Shown here: piece after piece, positions 1 to 12,568 of the stretch
Position numbering within the stretch: position 1 is the first letter of the stretch
Layout of the letters: each line of letters starts with the position of its first letter
Assembly: GCA_964247055.1 (NCBI GenBank)
Contig: OZ176053.1
Location: 1,054,001-1,118,000 of the forward strand
Reading direction: 5' to 3'
DNA: 64,000 bases
Source of the DNA: Paragordius varius
Taxonomy: Eukaryota > Nematomorpha
Position numbers and translations under genes: made by a program
The notes under the pieces: generated by a model
The model's database searches: none
Told to the model about the DNA's origin: nothing
The model's input: only the letters and a program-made list of their open reading frames with translations

Positions 1-3000
1 AAATGCATACTGTTTTACATCGATAGTTAATATTGGACATAGGAAGCGACAAACGCGCGAAGCGAGAGGGTTTTTCTAAACTAATGGATGAAACTTTGTC
101 TAGATGCTAATGAATGTCCAAAAAAGATACAAGAAAGTTTATTTGATTAAAACACTTATTCATGCATTTATGTCATTCAAACCAGGCATTTTTGAGTTTC
201 TTGTTTTTCAAAAAATTACCATCTGATCATTATTAATTTAAATTTTTATGGGGCTTATATTTTTAAAATTTTAAAGACTAAAAACAAAGTTTAAGGTAGA
301 TCTTGTTAACGATCATGTAATGAATTGTTATAAATATGCATTTAGTATCCAGTAGGTAAAATAATTGTGATAATAATAATTTTTATTTAAAAAGCAAACC
401 AAAAGCCTTTTCAATGATTTTTTTAAAATTTTATATCAATGCAACCATAATAATTATATTAAAATAATTATATGATTTTTAAATTAGTTTGTTTGTGAAA
501 ATTTTTGACAGGATTGAAAATTTTGAGCATATAAACCTATTACATAGATTGATTTAAAAAGCTAATTACCATATGAAAGATACATGTTTTCGCGCTCTTT
601 ATAATGATATAAAAACATGGCCATATATCTAAAACTTTTAATTTTGAAAATTTCGAATTTAATGTTTAATCGGGGCCAAAAATTATTAAACCCTAATAAT
701 TCAAAAATTCTTGTAGACCATTTTTTTTTCATATATATCATTTATGTACTATAATGATATAATTTTAAATTTACAAGAATGGCAGTTAAAAAAAGTTAAT
801 TGTTGTCTAGTGTAATTATCAAATTGGTTTAGTCGCGTAAAATAATTGATCAAAGTATTTACGTATTATTACTGATCATCGTTCTCGGGACTATATGTGA
901 CATAATGTGTCAATTGTGGATGATGTTAATTGTCATCATTATCAAAGAACATTTTGAAGTTAAGTTTGATAAAATACATAAATAAAATAGCCAAAATTTA
1001 TTAACATAACCATGTCAACTTCTCACCGCTAGATTCTCAAATTGGCTTATTTCAACATGCCTTATTTTGTTAGACTTTATACACATTTTCTAAGCCGTAA
1101 ACCTATAAATTACATTCATTCTTTATATATGGATATGCCAATGTCATATCGGTATGGTATTTATACCCTTTGATTCCAAATCGGGTAAAATCTGGTGTAT
1201 TTTTATCTTGGTTACGGATTGCTATATTCAGTTTAGCTCATATCCTCTCTCATCTCTACTAAGTCAATTATATGCAACCTAAAAATTATGTTTAGTTAGT
1301 GTATAATCTTCATCAAGTAAATCCTTCTTGTCATTGATCGGGCATTTAGATAGAGGGATCTGTTCTTAGCTGGGTTTCTGCTTGATACACTATTTTATCG
1401 TATTTGTTAATTTCAAAATCCCATCTAAAAAATTCGCATTTAATATATAGAAAATTCTGTCCCTATTAAAGAGTTCGACCAACGGTAATCCTGTCAATCT
1501 TCTGAACTCCCACTATAAACAAAATTGCGAATTTTTTTTTAGCATACCAACGCTTTAATTCCTCTGCCTGTTGAAAAGTTTCTTTCGGTTATGCTGCACT
1601 TCTTTGCCCATACCCGATCGTACTCCTCATGATTTCAATCAAGTAATCGATGCACTGCAAACTCCCATTTGTTTTAGCACATTGACGTATTCACATCAAT
1701 GAATAATGTTCAAAAGGCTATTCTTTGCAATGTCTCTTTTTCTATATTTTCTCAAAGGATAGGGTAAGACTCAGGTGAAAATCAAATCATGGTGGTTGTA
1801 GCTGTTTTTAACTAAATTTTGAAAAATGCTTATGACGTTATCAAATTTGCTATAATTAATACCAAATTAAGAAATGCTAATTATTAATCGACCAACCAAA
1901 CTAATCCACAAATCTCATTCTTTGGAGACACAGCATTGATTTTTTTTAACCAATCCTCAAATTAAACTTTAACCCCACAAGGGTAAGATGCTATTTGTAT
2001 AGTTTTATTGGTATCGAACGGATATCTTAACCCACTTGTTATTCATAAACCATATACTAGATTCGTTTATGGGTATTCTCTATTGTGGTTTCTTACACTG
2101 GCTTTAATGAAATCTTATTCATTTTAAAGATTTGTCGAATTAATATCGTTTTATGTTTGGTTTTGCACTTCTTAGCGAAGTTTTGTTCCGCACATTTGTA
2201 ACATCAGTGCAGGACATTTGTTTGACCCATGATAATTTTTTATCGGTTATAAGAAAACGCGATCACGGTGCTCTTGAGTTTTGTTAAATAATAATATAAC
2301 CGATAAATATTATTATAATTTCTGTTTATACCAGTGCCTTAGCGGATTAATGCGCTCTATCAGGGTCAGCATGCTTTCAAATAGACAAGTTAAACTTTAA
2401 TCTTAGTGTCTGGATTGGATAGTCCATTTCTGGCTATGTTGTGTCTTAACACGTTGACAAATTACCGATGCCTCTTGAATGGGCCATATTTAGATATAAT
2501 TAACGTTACTTTTTAGGTATTAGCGCTGGATTAATTTTTACAGTACCATTAAGCCCCTATATGCCACAAGAGTAGTTTTTAGGAATTCATCTGCCGGAAT
2601 GTGTCTAACTCAGCACATATCCCACATATCATCGATTAAAATTAATTACATGTTCATTACTGATTGGAAATATGAAATATTTGATGTTGTAACATTTGTT
2701 TCTTGGCTATCATTATTTTGCTCCAATACTTAGTTAGATTGACTCAAGATGTAAAAATCAAAATGTATAAAATACATCTATAGAATTATTTCGCTGTAAA
2801 TAATATATAAGAATTTGCATGGTTTTTATTCTAATTTAGTCTAAGTCTCCCCCTCCGTAACATTCATTAACTCTATTTCATTAAATTCTAATTTTTATTT
2901 ATGGATTAAATAAATAATCATCGAAATATTTTTTTCTGGATACATTATTAATTATACAGCAACCTAATACTGTTTTCCGTTTTATTTGAAAAAAATGATG

Positions 3001-3905
3001 ACAAAAACACAGGACATATTAGTCTCTGGCTAAACGCTGCTACCATCTCATTGTTTCACCTATTTGTTGGTGAGCATATTTACTGTTTTGACTATCGAAA
3101 TATGCTTTTTTAACATGATTTAAAACACCTGTCGATGGCCTAGGCCATACATTGATATAGATAATTGTATTGAGGCAATAGATTGATGAACAATGTTAAT
3201 ATAAAACCTTTAAATTCCAATGATAGAGTTAGGCTAATACAATGCCCCTCAGACTGTAGGTATTCAATCAAATATGCTAGTTTATAAAAAAATATATAGA
3301 ATATACTAAGCTATTTTAAAAAAAAACATTTTAGAGAAATCCTGTTCTTTTAGATGCTCTTTTTTAGAAACCTTATGTAAGTTTTTAATTAATTAAGCCT
3401 AATTAAAAACCCGATCTGAATAGCTGCTCTATGCGAAGGCTCAAAAATTAAACTCCACAATATTTTATCAAAATGAACGCTTGCTAAATCCTCTAGAACC
3501 CCATGAATTTTAAAGCTGGATTGATTATAAGATATAATATATCTAAATTTTTAAACCCCAAAAATTAAACGAAAAGCCAATAGCCACATGACGTACATTA
3601 TTATACTAAAATACGAATGAAAATTCTACCTGAGACCAAGTATGGCGATAAAAACGATCAAGATGATAAGCGAAAATAAATTATCAAAAAAATATAACAA
3701 ATATTTTATTAGGGAAACGGTTAACTTGGGTTTAATAACTTTATAAAACGAAGGTTTGAACGGTTATCTCAGGAAAAACTATTAGAAATATAAGTAAGAC
3801 GGGTAAGCGGCTCTAGAAAATATGATGGTAGATAGACGGACCAACATTTCACGAATTTCATAGATAACCTTAACTGGCTTTATCCAGCGATATCCAGTAT
3901 ATATC
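1..3905. other. Gene-free AT-rich stretch
   Basis: I see no exon chain, RNA gene or intact element here. Stop codons are dense in all frames. The only repeat I can tie to the rest of the window is near the left edge (44-130). A weak zinc-knuckle-like pattern on the minus strand near 2165-2215 was judged too thin to call. Confidence 0.6.
44..130. repeat. Dispersed repeat also present in the gene-array spacer
   Basis: The segment around GCGACAAACGCGCGAAGCGA resembles the spacer segment around ACGACAAACCCGCTAAGCGA found in array units (for example from 28008, 36052, 40874, 46266 and 54139). The similarity continues into an 'AATGGAxxAAAxTTTGTxxAGATG' stretch downstream. It is therefore a mobile or dispersed repeat rather than a part unique to the array. 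Family unknown. Confidence 0.45.
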
Positions 3906-3913
3906 ATCTAGAT

Positions 3914-5532
3914 CAGTGATACTCAAACCGCGGCCCTAAGAGTGCTTTAAAATTGCCCTATGACCAAATAGATACATAAATTATTTTTTTGATGAATTTT
4001 TACACACAAGCGAATAGGGTATTTTAATAATAATTTATTTTTTTTATATTTAATTTTGGTAATTTTTATTTTTTACCCAATTTGAAATGTAGAAAAATTT
4101 TCCTAGATTAAAATGATTTCAAAATTTTGGCACACGTTGTTTCTGTTTCTGTATTTTATTTCCTTTTCTATTTTTATTGCATTCCTTTTTTGTAAAGCAA
4201 GCCTTTCACCCAAACTTGCATATTCTTTTCATTGCTATCTTACATCATTTTCTGATACTCAATTTTTCAAATCAACATCATTAAATTTCGTCCTGTTTTT
4301 TTATAACATATTCAAATTATATTCCTATTTTTTTGAAGAAATTTTAACATTTAAACATAAATTAAAAGGATGACATCAAAAATTTAAATTATCCGATGAA
4401 ATCGCTTTTTTAAAAAAGATAGGAAGAAAATTTTTTTGTCGTTTTTAAAATAATGTTGTTACCAGCCTTAGTAAGGACCACATAATTATAGAAAATACAA
4501 AAATAAATACCACGAAAAGAAGTAATTTAGAAATAATTAGCATTTTTTTTAGATAATAATGGTATATCTATGAAAAAATTGGTTTTGTGCACAGATGGGT
4601 GTGCCTCTATCATTGGAATAAACAAAGGATTTATTTCCTTTTTGAAAAACAAATATAATTTGCAAAATATTTTATCCTTTTACTGGTTTATTCATCAGCA
4701 ACTTGGTTTCGCGTATAAAAGATGAATCACTCAATTCAGTAATTAAAACGGATGTGTATAGAGTTAACCACATTCGTGGCTAAGAATTCAACGGCCGTAA
4801 ATTCAAAAACCTTCTGAAAGATATCCAGAGTGAATTTGACCATATTTGTACACCGCTGTGCGATGGCTTAGCCTTATTATAGTATTAAATAGATTTGTTT
4901 TAAGGCATGAAATTCTATTATTTAGTGACAACAGGAGGGTTTTATTAGCCTACCTTTACGACATTACTGCGGAGGTTATCATTGAACATTTTTATTTAAT
5001 GAGATGAAATTCAGAATTAAGAATTAACAAATATTAAAAATTGCTTAAAACTCGTTGAAAATCCATGGCATATGGATATATCCAATATTAAGCAACATGA
5101 GCATTTTGGTTTTGATCAGGCGCATATTATTGAAGAATTCGTAGATCTCAAAAATGATTTCAGGAGGCTATATTCAAAGAGAATAGTGGGGAAGAAAGAT
5201 ATGTAGAGTTTTGGCAAGATGTGCCAAATAAGTGTGGGAATATAAGAAAATGTACTCAGTTGTCTTAACTGTTTTTCCTTCAACTTACACGTGTGGGCGG
5301 TTTGTCAAAAATTATTGGTTAATATCAAAATAAATGTTAATGAAATATTTTAATTTTTTAAATGATGCGTAACGAGTTTTTAGCTGGATTTACATGCGAT
5401 CCGCAAAAAATTCATTGTGCTGATTTAGAGTTTAAATATGTTCAAATAGCTATGGAATGCCATTGGTTCATGGCCCTCGAAAAAATAATATATTTTATTT
5501 GGCCCGTCAAATTTTTTTGGTGAGTACCACTG
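3914..5532 (+). mobile_element. Decayed hAT transposon, GTF2IRD2-like transposase (copy A)
   Basis: Both termini are present. The left end is CAGTGATACTCAAACCGCGG and the right end reads GGTGAGTACCACTG, an inverted match. The element is flanked by a perfect 8-bp target duplication ATCTAGAT (3906-3913 and 5533-5540), as expected for hAT. The interior keeps recognisable transposase pieces on the plus strand: a CTDG...IGINKGF segment near 4590-4640, HQQLGFA near 4695, and YTAVRWLSL near 4850. This last pattern (a Tyr/His-x-x-VRWLS motif) is typical of the GTF2IRD2/ZBED-type hAT transposases of animals. The 5' part of the coding region is missing compared with copies C and E, and many stops interrupt the rest, so the element is inactive. 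Confidence 0.88.
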
Positions 5533-5871
5533 ATCTAGATCGATAACAGACAAATTCCACACATCCACTCATATAATGAGAGTGTCTTTTTAGTTATAAG
5601 CTATTAATAACAGCTAATGTACATGCATCATATAATTTTTAATTTCCAATTTTCTTCCGCATTGTTAATTTATAAGATCAATTTTATTTTAATAATATGG
5701 CAAAAAGGCATACTCGTGCGTAACGATTGCTTGACAAACCGAAATGATGAATAAAAATATAACAAAATCAGAGTTGACATCAATTTACACTGGTCACTGT
5801 TGAGAAACTCAGTACATTGGTCTAAGCTTTTAAATTTTAATTATCTTTTTTATTTAATTTACCTTAATATA

Positions 5872-5892
5872 ATATATATATATATATATATA
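5872..5892. repeat. (TA)n microsatellite
   Basis: About ten AT dinucleotides immediately left of a MITE copy. Confidence 0.9.
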
Positions 5893-5909
5893 TTTATTTA
5901 TTTAAAATT

Positions 5910-6115
5910 ATAGTAAAAATTATATACGGACAAAAAGTAAAAATACAAAGACAAATATTTTTTTCAACAGATCGTAAAATACATAATGTATTTTGTTACC
6001 AATTTACACTTTTATTTTATACTTCGCAGTTTAAAACAATCAGTTATATTTAAAATAATTATAATATAAAAAATGTGGTTGTCTTTAAAAAAAAATATTT
6101 GCTATTATATTATAT
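5910..6115. mobile_element. Palindromic MITE, divergent copy
   Basis: The left arm (TACGGACAAAAAGTAAAAA, then ACAAATATTTTTTTCAA) and the right arm (TGGTTGTCTTTAAAAA) match the arms of the well-preserved copy at 21015-21305 and of the copies in the gene array. The middle also shares the AAACAATCAGTTATATTTA block with the 21-kb copy. The outermost right end is lost. It is non-autonomous with no coding capacity. Confidence 0.7.
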
Positions 6116-6399
6116 TTTTCATTTAAAAACCACTTTTTTGTTTCGAATAAACTTTTTTTAATTCAACGATATTATTAACTTATAAATGTTAAATTTGTAA
6201 TCCAGTAAACTGATATATTTTTCATTTACTTGGTAATCTTATATATATTAAAACATTTTTTAATAAATTAATAAAAATATACAGTTGAATTATCAAAAAT
6301 AATTTAAAAATATGGTTGAATCAAGAGAATAGGTTAAAAATGATAAAATAGATGAATGATAAACGATTTGATTAAAAGTTAAAAACAAAACAAAAAAGT

Positions 6400-6500
6400 C
6401 AAAGGACTAACTTGAAATGTTCAAGGACCAACTTGGTGTACAAGGATTAACTTTAAGTGTTTAAGAACCAACTTGAAATGTTCAAGGACACTGAAGTGCA
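6400..6500. repeat. 21-bp minisatellite, about five units
   Basis: Imperfect units of the form CAAGGACCAACTTGAAATGTT repeat about five times. The unit resembles the 21-bp unit CAAGGGTGAATTTGAATTGTT found four times at about 21990-22070, so the two loci share a repeat family. Confidence 0.75.
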
Positions 6501-6740
6501 AATGGTATATATGTATATCCTTATATATAAAATACATATAATTTATTTTCAACGATAATATAATACAAAATTTATAACATTGAGAGTAAAATTAGTTTAA
6601 GCTGGCGTAATCACATTTATAGTTTTAATAAAACTTCATCACTGTTAATATCTTTGCAAAACATATAATTGATTTTTTCGATGATCATTGAGTAATTTGG
6701 ACTGAGATCGTCAATCATTTAGAATGTTTTTTCCGTTCAA

Positions 6741-6762
6741 ATATATATATATATATATATAT
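6741..6762. repeat. (AT)n microsatellite
   Basis: Eleven AT dinucleotides, about 95 bp beyond the stop codon of the minus-strand globin gene and so probably in its 3' region. Confidence 0.9.
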
Positions 6763-6857
6763 GGTAAAAGCTTTTGAGAATCCTACTTAGATATGCGTTT
6801 ATATTACAAATGGACACACACAATCCAAATTTTTAACTGGAAAGTTTGATTATTTTT

Positions 6858-7597
6858 TCATGCGTACGAATCGTATCCTTCCTTCATTTTTATAATCATA
6901 AGCGTTAGAATAAGGTCCCAAGCATCTCGTGCTTCAGGTGTAAAATCTTCGCCCATCTCTTTTGCCCAAACTTGCAAAATGCATTCTTTGAAAGTTACCC
7001 AATATTCGGGCTTAAAACCGCGAAACCTATTGTGTAAACGGCCAAGTGCTACCATAATAGATGTCACATTTTTCAGATCCGTCAAGTTTTCAACAAATGA
7101 CCGTATGGTGAAAATAAAGCGTTTGGAATGAGCACGGAATATATGATCTCTGAGTAATTCTTCAAAGTTTTTGTGTCCAAAGGTAGGGAATATAGCTCGT
7201 ATTTCTGGACACCGTTTAAATATGTGAAGGAAAACATTGATTCCAATGTTTTGGGGATTAACTATGATATATTTCCATGTCCGTTTTATAATTTTGCGTT
7301 CGGCTGGTGTAAGTGTTATGGTGCCACCATTCAGTGTATTTATAATGTCTCTTTGGTGAGCAGTTAACTGTTTTTCTGGTTTATCATGATGACCAGAAGA
7401 TAGAGCCGAGGAAGAACCGATCGAATTTGGAGTTTGCATGTTTTCTGTGGAACAAACCAAATTATCAAATTTACTTTTTTTGCGTTGGGCTTGCAAGGTA
7501 GCCTCATCAGGGTTTTTTAATCCCATGAATACTAAGACGTTGTTGATTTTATTGAGAGGGGAAGATGGTAGGGTCCACATTGAACACTTTCGAGTTT
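6858..7597 (-). CDS. Globin, exon carrying the complete haem domain
   Basis: This exon encodes a full globin fold of about 150 residues after a ~90-residue linker. Counting from the internal Met at 7580, visible hallmarks are the A-helix Trp (W101, KRTWK), the CD1 Phe in FPTF (F134), the distal E7 His in AHSKRF (H151), the proximal F8 His in GRLH (H183), and PEYW in the G-helix approach. Both haem-contacting histidines are present, so it should bind haem. The exon begins after the acceptor TTTTTAG at 7598-7604, not at the internal Met. The acceptor phase (two leading bases) matches the donor of the exon at 11528-12045, making the linker part of a longer protein. The linker is rich in Ser, Lys and Gln and looks disordered. 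The pattern fits animal globins of the neuroglobin/nematode glb type with extended N termini. Whether it stores oxygen, senses it or works in redox is not visible. Confidence 0.93.
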
Positions 7598-9367
7598 CTA
7601 AAAATAATTATTATTTAAAAAAATAAGGATATGATTATAATGATTAAATAAGGTATATAATATTTTATACAAACTCGTCCCTTTTAATTTATTAATTAAT
7701 TTTGACGTTTATTCCTAATTATAGACACACATATCTAAGCTTGTCAAAAACTATTAATTTATAAATAATGAGCGGAATTTTTATAATATATAATTTTATT
7801 AATAATAAAGGTAGATAATTTTAAAGGAAGACATTCTAAAATTAGTTTTATAATATAATTAGCATCATCACATATTTAAATAGATTTTAGCCTGCCTCGG
7901 CACTACTCGGAAGAATGCAAATAAATATATATTGCTATTTTTTATAAATACTATTGCCAAATACCATATGCAGCAAAGAGCATTACTATTGGCTAAAACA
8001 GACTTTTGCGCCAAATTCGAATCAAAAAGCTTGCGATCATGCGATAAAAAAATATGAATTAACAACCATTTTTAAGTTTAAAAGCATTGAAAAAATTTTC
8101 TTTGCATAATATGCACCGAATCTGAATAAATTTTTTTAAATACATCAAGCATTAATGTACTCCTAAAAAACTCATCTGGTAAAATTATGCAAGATTATGA
8201 CATTAAATAATGTTATTTAGTAAAACGTATCCTTTGCTTTTAAAATATAAATTTGGGCAAAATTGTTGTTTATGGCACTCTGATGCCTTGCGAACGGTAA
8301 CCCTTTTTAGTTTAATACTTTTTTACGTAATTCGGTGCTGCTTAAGATCTGTATTAGTCAGAATTTCACTAAAATATTTATTTGTTTTCAAATTTGGATG
8401 AATTTAGTTTAAAAACAATATATATTTTACTTAAAGAACGCCAAATGTTTTAATTAAAATTATGAGGTTATAAGAGACATCGAATATAGATTATCTTTTA
8501 CGTGTTATTATATCGTTTTAGCATGTTTCAAAATACCATAAAAAAATGCTTTTACTTGAATTTAGTTAAAGGTAGGTTGTGATAATCTAGCACAGTGGTA
8601 TTTATCAAATAAAGGGCCGATTGTATAGTATATAAAAGGGTAAAAACTTCATAACTGTTAGAAGACACATTTGCAGGTCTTTATACTCAAAATAAGTACA
8701 TAAAAAAACAATTCAGGGCATTTCATAGCATTTTTTAGGGAGGCGGATTGGGTACGACTGCGTAGCACATACCCAAAATTCACAATATCGACACTTTTGC
8801 CCTACTAGAGAGAAATCCGCTCATTTTAGAGAGGTCCGAAAATTTAAAAGACTTAGAGCATACATTAAAAAATCAATATAAAGTTGCATATATTGTTTTG
8901 AGAATAATAATATTTTTAATATGGTCAAAAGCCGTTTGTTTTTACCAAAAAGATTGTTATATGTACACTAATTTCGGCTTTTAGTGAATAAATGGTTAAA
9001 ATAACCTTGTATTAAAACCAAAAGCAGGTGATTCTGATACAACTATTTAAAACGCTAACATCGAGCGACAATATCCTGATAAAATTATCTGATATTATTA
9101 TGATCATTTAGTTATCTTGCTTACGAGTCATTCTACAGATTTATTTCCCGTTTTGTGGTCTTTCCATATCGAGAAATCGCAAAAATACCAACGAAAATAT
9201 TCTGTTATATACATTTTAAAATATATATAAAAAGCATATTTAAATTTTTATCAAATATTAATTAATATATATATATATATATATATGGGCCCTTAAACGC
9301 TCAAATTCTATTTTTCATTGACATTTGGATATAACACATTTTTTTCAGTTCTCCGATTTAAATTGAG
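7598..9367. other. Intronic/intergenic AT-rich DNA
   Basis: This is the left part of the proposed 3.9-kb intron of the globin gene. I see no coding segment or complete transposon. A CAGTGGTATT tract at about 8603 resembles a hAT end, but no partner end was found. A (TA)n tract lies at about 9265-9286. Confidence 0.5.
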
Positions 9368-9958
9368 GACTCCAGGGCTGTTTATTTCGATGTCGAACAA
9401 ATTGAAACCACTGTAAAAGTTATGGATAAACCCGAAGGTAATTTAGCCAACATGATATGTGTGCAGCTAAATATGAAAATTCAATATAACCAACTTTATA
9501 TGCTTATAATGTTAAATGTGATTTAGCTTTGATTATAGTGTTAAAATTAAATAAATACGATTTTGCGAAAATGTTGTAAAATAAAATGGCGTCGAAGTAG
9601 TTTGATATAGACCTTTTTTTTCAAAACTAAATTTTATTTAGATACTTTTGCTTATTTATTATATAATTATTAGGGTAGAAGTATAAATTTAAATTGGGGC
9701 TATTTCTTTAAGTAGTTTTTAAATATCAACTTAAATATATTCTGGTTAAATACCCCAATTTGAATCGAAATGTTTTTAAGTATCCAATTTTAAAAGATAT
9801 GGGAGAGTTTTGCACATTTTTAATTATTTATTATCTTTTATTTTTTTGCAGGTTGCACAAGAAGTGTCGAGGACTGGATGCGGCCTGCTAATCCTATGTT
9901 TTATGCATTTAAACAAAGACATCTAAAATTAAACAAGTATATAATTTCAAATAATTAA
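9368..9958 (+). CDS. Unrecognised protein, two 3'-terminal exons (candidate)
   Basis: Two short plus-strand frames join in phase. The first (9368-9437) reads DSRAVYFDVEQIETTVKV and ends at donor GAAG/GTAATT. The second (9852-9958) follows an excellent acceptor (TTTTTTTGCAG), reads CTRSVEDWMRPANPMFYAF and onward to a TAA at 9956. Phase 1 is kept across the intron. The composition (acidic and aromatic residues, few Lys/Asn runs) looks like real protein, unlike chance frames in this AT-rich DNA. I do not recognise the family, and no upstream exon was found; the acceptor before the first frame is weaker (ATTGAG). It may start at the internal Met of VMDKPE. It lies inside the proposed globin intron on the opposite strand, so it is either a nested gene or a relic. 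Confidence 0.35.
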
Positions 9959-11527
9959 AGGAGATTACATGATATGTGAAGAAAAACTTATATCGACCAA
10001 ATTTTAGTCTTAATAAATTTTTTTAGAAAATTTAAAGGTATATTTGCATTCGCGAGAAATTTTTAAGTTTCTTGGATATATAGAGCCTATTTTTTTATTA
10101 AAAACTGAAATGACAAATTTTTTACATAAAATATTTTATCAGGGTAAGATATAAAATTATCGAAATACATTCTAGAAGAACTACTGGAGATAACTTAACA
10201 TAAAAAAATAAGTTAATAAGCATTATGCTAATCGCAAAAACCAATACTACGCAGTTCAACAGTACGCGAACTGTGGTAATGTACATACAGATGATTGTCA
10301 AACATACCTTAATTAAAATTCTAATAAAAATGCTATACAATCTCATCCTATGCAAATTTAGGCGACTTAATTCATATGTATAACAACAGATGAAATTAAA
10401 TTAAAAATTTTAAACCAGATTTGATATATTAAAATTTTTAGAATATTAAACTATAAGGCTCATATAAAATTTATTGTCACCAAAAATGACACAACTCAAT
10501 TTAAAATTTCAACACTTTTGATATTCATACTTGCAATATAATATTAATGTTAATTGGAAAAATAGGCGTGTAATATCTTTTGTTTAAACATGAATCTGCA
10601 TATAAAAACAATGCTTCCGCTATATTTATTTCATCCACATGTACACTAAAATGGTTGATTCTTTGCTGTAAAATATTTACAGATGAATATTGTTGTGTGA
10701 AACTAAAATAATTTTTAACTAAAGGCAGCCTAAAAAGTTTCTTCAAGAATGATATAACTTCAATGGAATAAATACTAGGTTAGGGTGTTTTTCTTTACGA
10801 CAAAAATCAATTTAAATCAAATATAGATTGCCAGTTTAGAAAGGACGGCTGGGATACCTGAATTTTATTTATATCCACCAATGAGTTAACATTTTCATAT
10901 AGAAAGTGAATATTAATCACAATAAATTTTAAAAAAAAATGTCATATATGTCAAAAGCTTAAAAGGTAAAAATTTTTTTTAAATTAATTAGATCCAAAGA
11001 ATTATAATAATTTCTTTAAGTTACACAGTTTTCATGTAGAGTGTATTCTTCAAACCATTAGTTTACTTGAAATTATAATTAATTTTACAAATATGTAGTC
11101 TCATATTATTTTTAAAATATTCATCAGTTAATAGTTTTTCCCTTAAGAATTCAGGAAGATTCTTTAACATTAATTGAATTCATTTTAAAATTTTACTGAA
11201 TTCGCGAAATATTTAGAATGGATCCTTGTCTTAAAAATAATCTTTTAGTAGGAAATTAAGCAGCTTTGTGGTTTTATTAAACAAAAATAAGCCTATTTAC
11301 GCTTGCATTGTCAAATGCGTACTTTAATTAAAAAAGGGATAGGATTTGGTAAGAATTTTAAATTTAATTGTTAAAAAAGGTCATTTTTACTAATTAACGT
11401 TCATGTATTCAAGTTGCGTTCAAATTAAGATTGATGTTGTTTTAAAAAAGTATCTTTTTTAAATAAAATATTTTAAAATACGCAATAGTTAAGAAATTCA
11501 CTCTGAAAAATATTCAATATAAAATAC
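9959..11527. other. AT-rich DNA without supported features
   Basis: This is the right part of the proposed globin intron. Frames of 77 and 73 residues on the minus strand occur here but show no motif, no splice context and a Leu/Ile/Asn-rich composition expected by chance. Confidence 0.5.
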
Positions 11528-12045
11528 CTGGCGTCATATCTGTCACCGAGAGATGGTATTGAGCCGCCCTTTGTTTTTCCATATCGCGGAAATCTCTAAT
11601 CAAATTTTCGTCTTGAATCGAAAGTGTTCGATGCGATTTTAGTTTGGGTTTTAACCAATTTAGACCTTTTTTATAACCATTACTTGAAGAATTGTGTTGG
11701 GTATGAGAGTAAGTTGAACCATTATTTAACATAGAGCTCTCAATTTCAATATCTTCATGTTGATCATTTACTTTTTTGTTTTGAGGCGAATTAGTTTGCC
11801 ATATAGGGGAAGATGGGCCAGAAGATAATTCACTTTGACATTTTGGGGTTGTTACAGTAAGAATTTGTGAAAAAAGACTAGATATAGATGATTTTCCATG
11901 CTTTTTTGGTTTTTTCATTATTTGAATATTTGTGGTGGGTTTATATTCAAAACGAGCATTGAGCACGTCATTCTGCAAATTTTGGTCATTTTCAATGGGT
12001 ACCTGGCTATTTTTAACATCATTCATGAATGGTGATGAAGTCAAT
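11528..12045 (-). CDS. Upstream exon of the globin gene: long Ser/Lys/Asn-rich N-terminal region
   Basis: This minus-strand exon is open for 172 codons, far beyond chance in this base composition. It starts after a strong acceptor (CCTATCCTTTCAG) and ends at donor CCAG/GTATTT. The last codon is left in phase 1, exactly what the acceptor of the globin exon at 7597 needs, giving a Glu codon at the join. The encoded region is low-complexity and hydrophilic, with a basic patch (MKKPKKHGK) and many Ser/Asn, and no fold that I can see. It ends with a more ordered stretch (IRDFRDMEKQRAAQYHLSV). The exon starts in phase 2, so at least one earlier coding exon should lie to the right; an internal Met at MNDVKNS is an alternative start. 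The link to the globin rests on strand, order and splice phase only; it could instead belong to a separate upstream gene. Confidence 0.7.
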
Positions 12046-12412
12046 CTGAAAGGATAGGTAAACATGCTTTGCGTTATATATATATAAAAATTTCCTAAAT
12101 TGGGATTGGCATATAAATATATAGAATAGGATAATTGAAATGAATCTATTTTTAGATAGGATATATATAAATGTATTTGGTTTATTTCCGATAGAGCTAG
12201 GTCTCAAGAATGATGGAATAGCCTTTGTAGAATGTGTTAACCTCTATCCTCAAAAAAAGGTTGTTAATATGTGTTTATATAATATGAGGTGATGTTATAT
12301 TGTGGAAAAATTAACATTTTGAATGTAACATATATTTCATTTATATAATCTTGGAATATTGATTAATATATAATTTTGTAGATAAAAAAATATTTTTTGA
12401 CATTACATACAG

Positions 12413-12568
12413 GCGAGGATACTTGAAAAATCGACAATAGTCAAATGTCCGCAAATGTCATTTGAGACAAGTGGAAAACCTTTTTAGCTCAGTGCAGATA
12501 TAATTGAAGATTCATTTTCATCTGAAAAAGAAGCTATTACTACTAAGTGGTTTAAAAATTTAATTTAA
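12413..12568 (+). pseudogene. Protein-like exon relic, unrecognised, one in-frame stop
   Basis: After a good acceptor (GACATTACATACAG) a frame reads ARILEKSTIVKCPQMSFETS, is interrupted once by TAG at 12485, and continues in the same frame as ADIIEDSFSSEKEAITTKWF to a TAA at 12566. Both halves have normal protein composition, so I read this as a decayed last exon rather than chance. The TAG is preceded by T-rich sequence (CCTTTTTAG) and could be a second acceptor, but no donor close enough upstream supports that. No family recognised. Confidence 0.35.

Noticed and set aside
1100-2700. Possible decayed retroelement on the minus strand (a CYKC...KKC zinc-knuckle-like pattern near 2165-2215)
   Set aside because: Only one short motif is visible, without a neighbouring polymerase or integrase trace or any terminal repeats.
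8600-8830. hAT-like end CAGTGGTATT at about 8603
   Set aside because: No inverted partner end or target duplication was found within several hundred bases.
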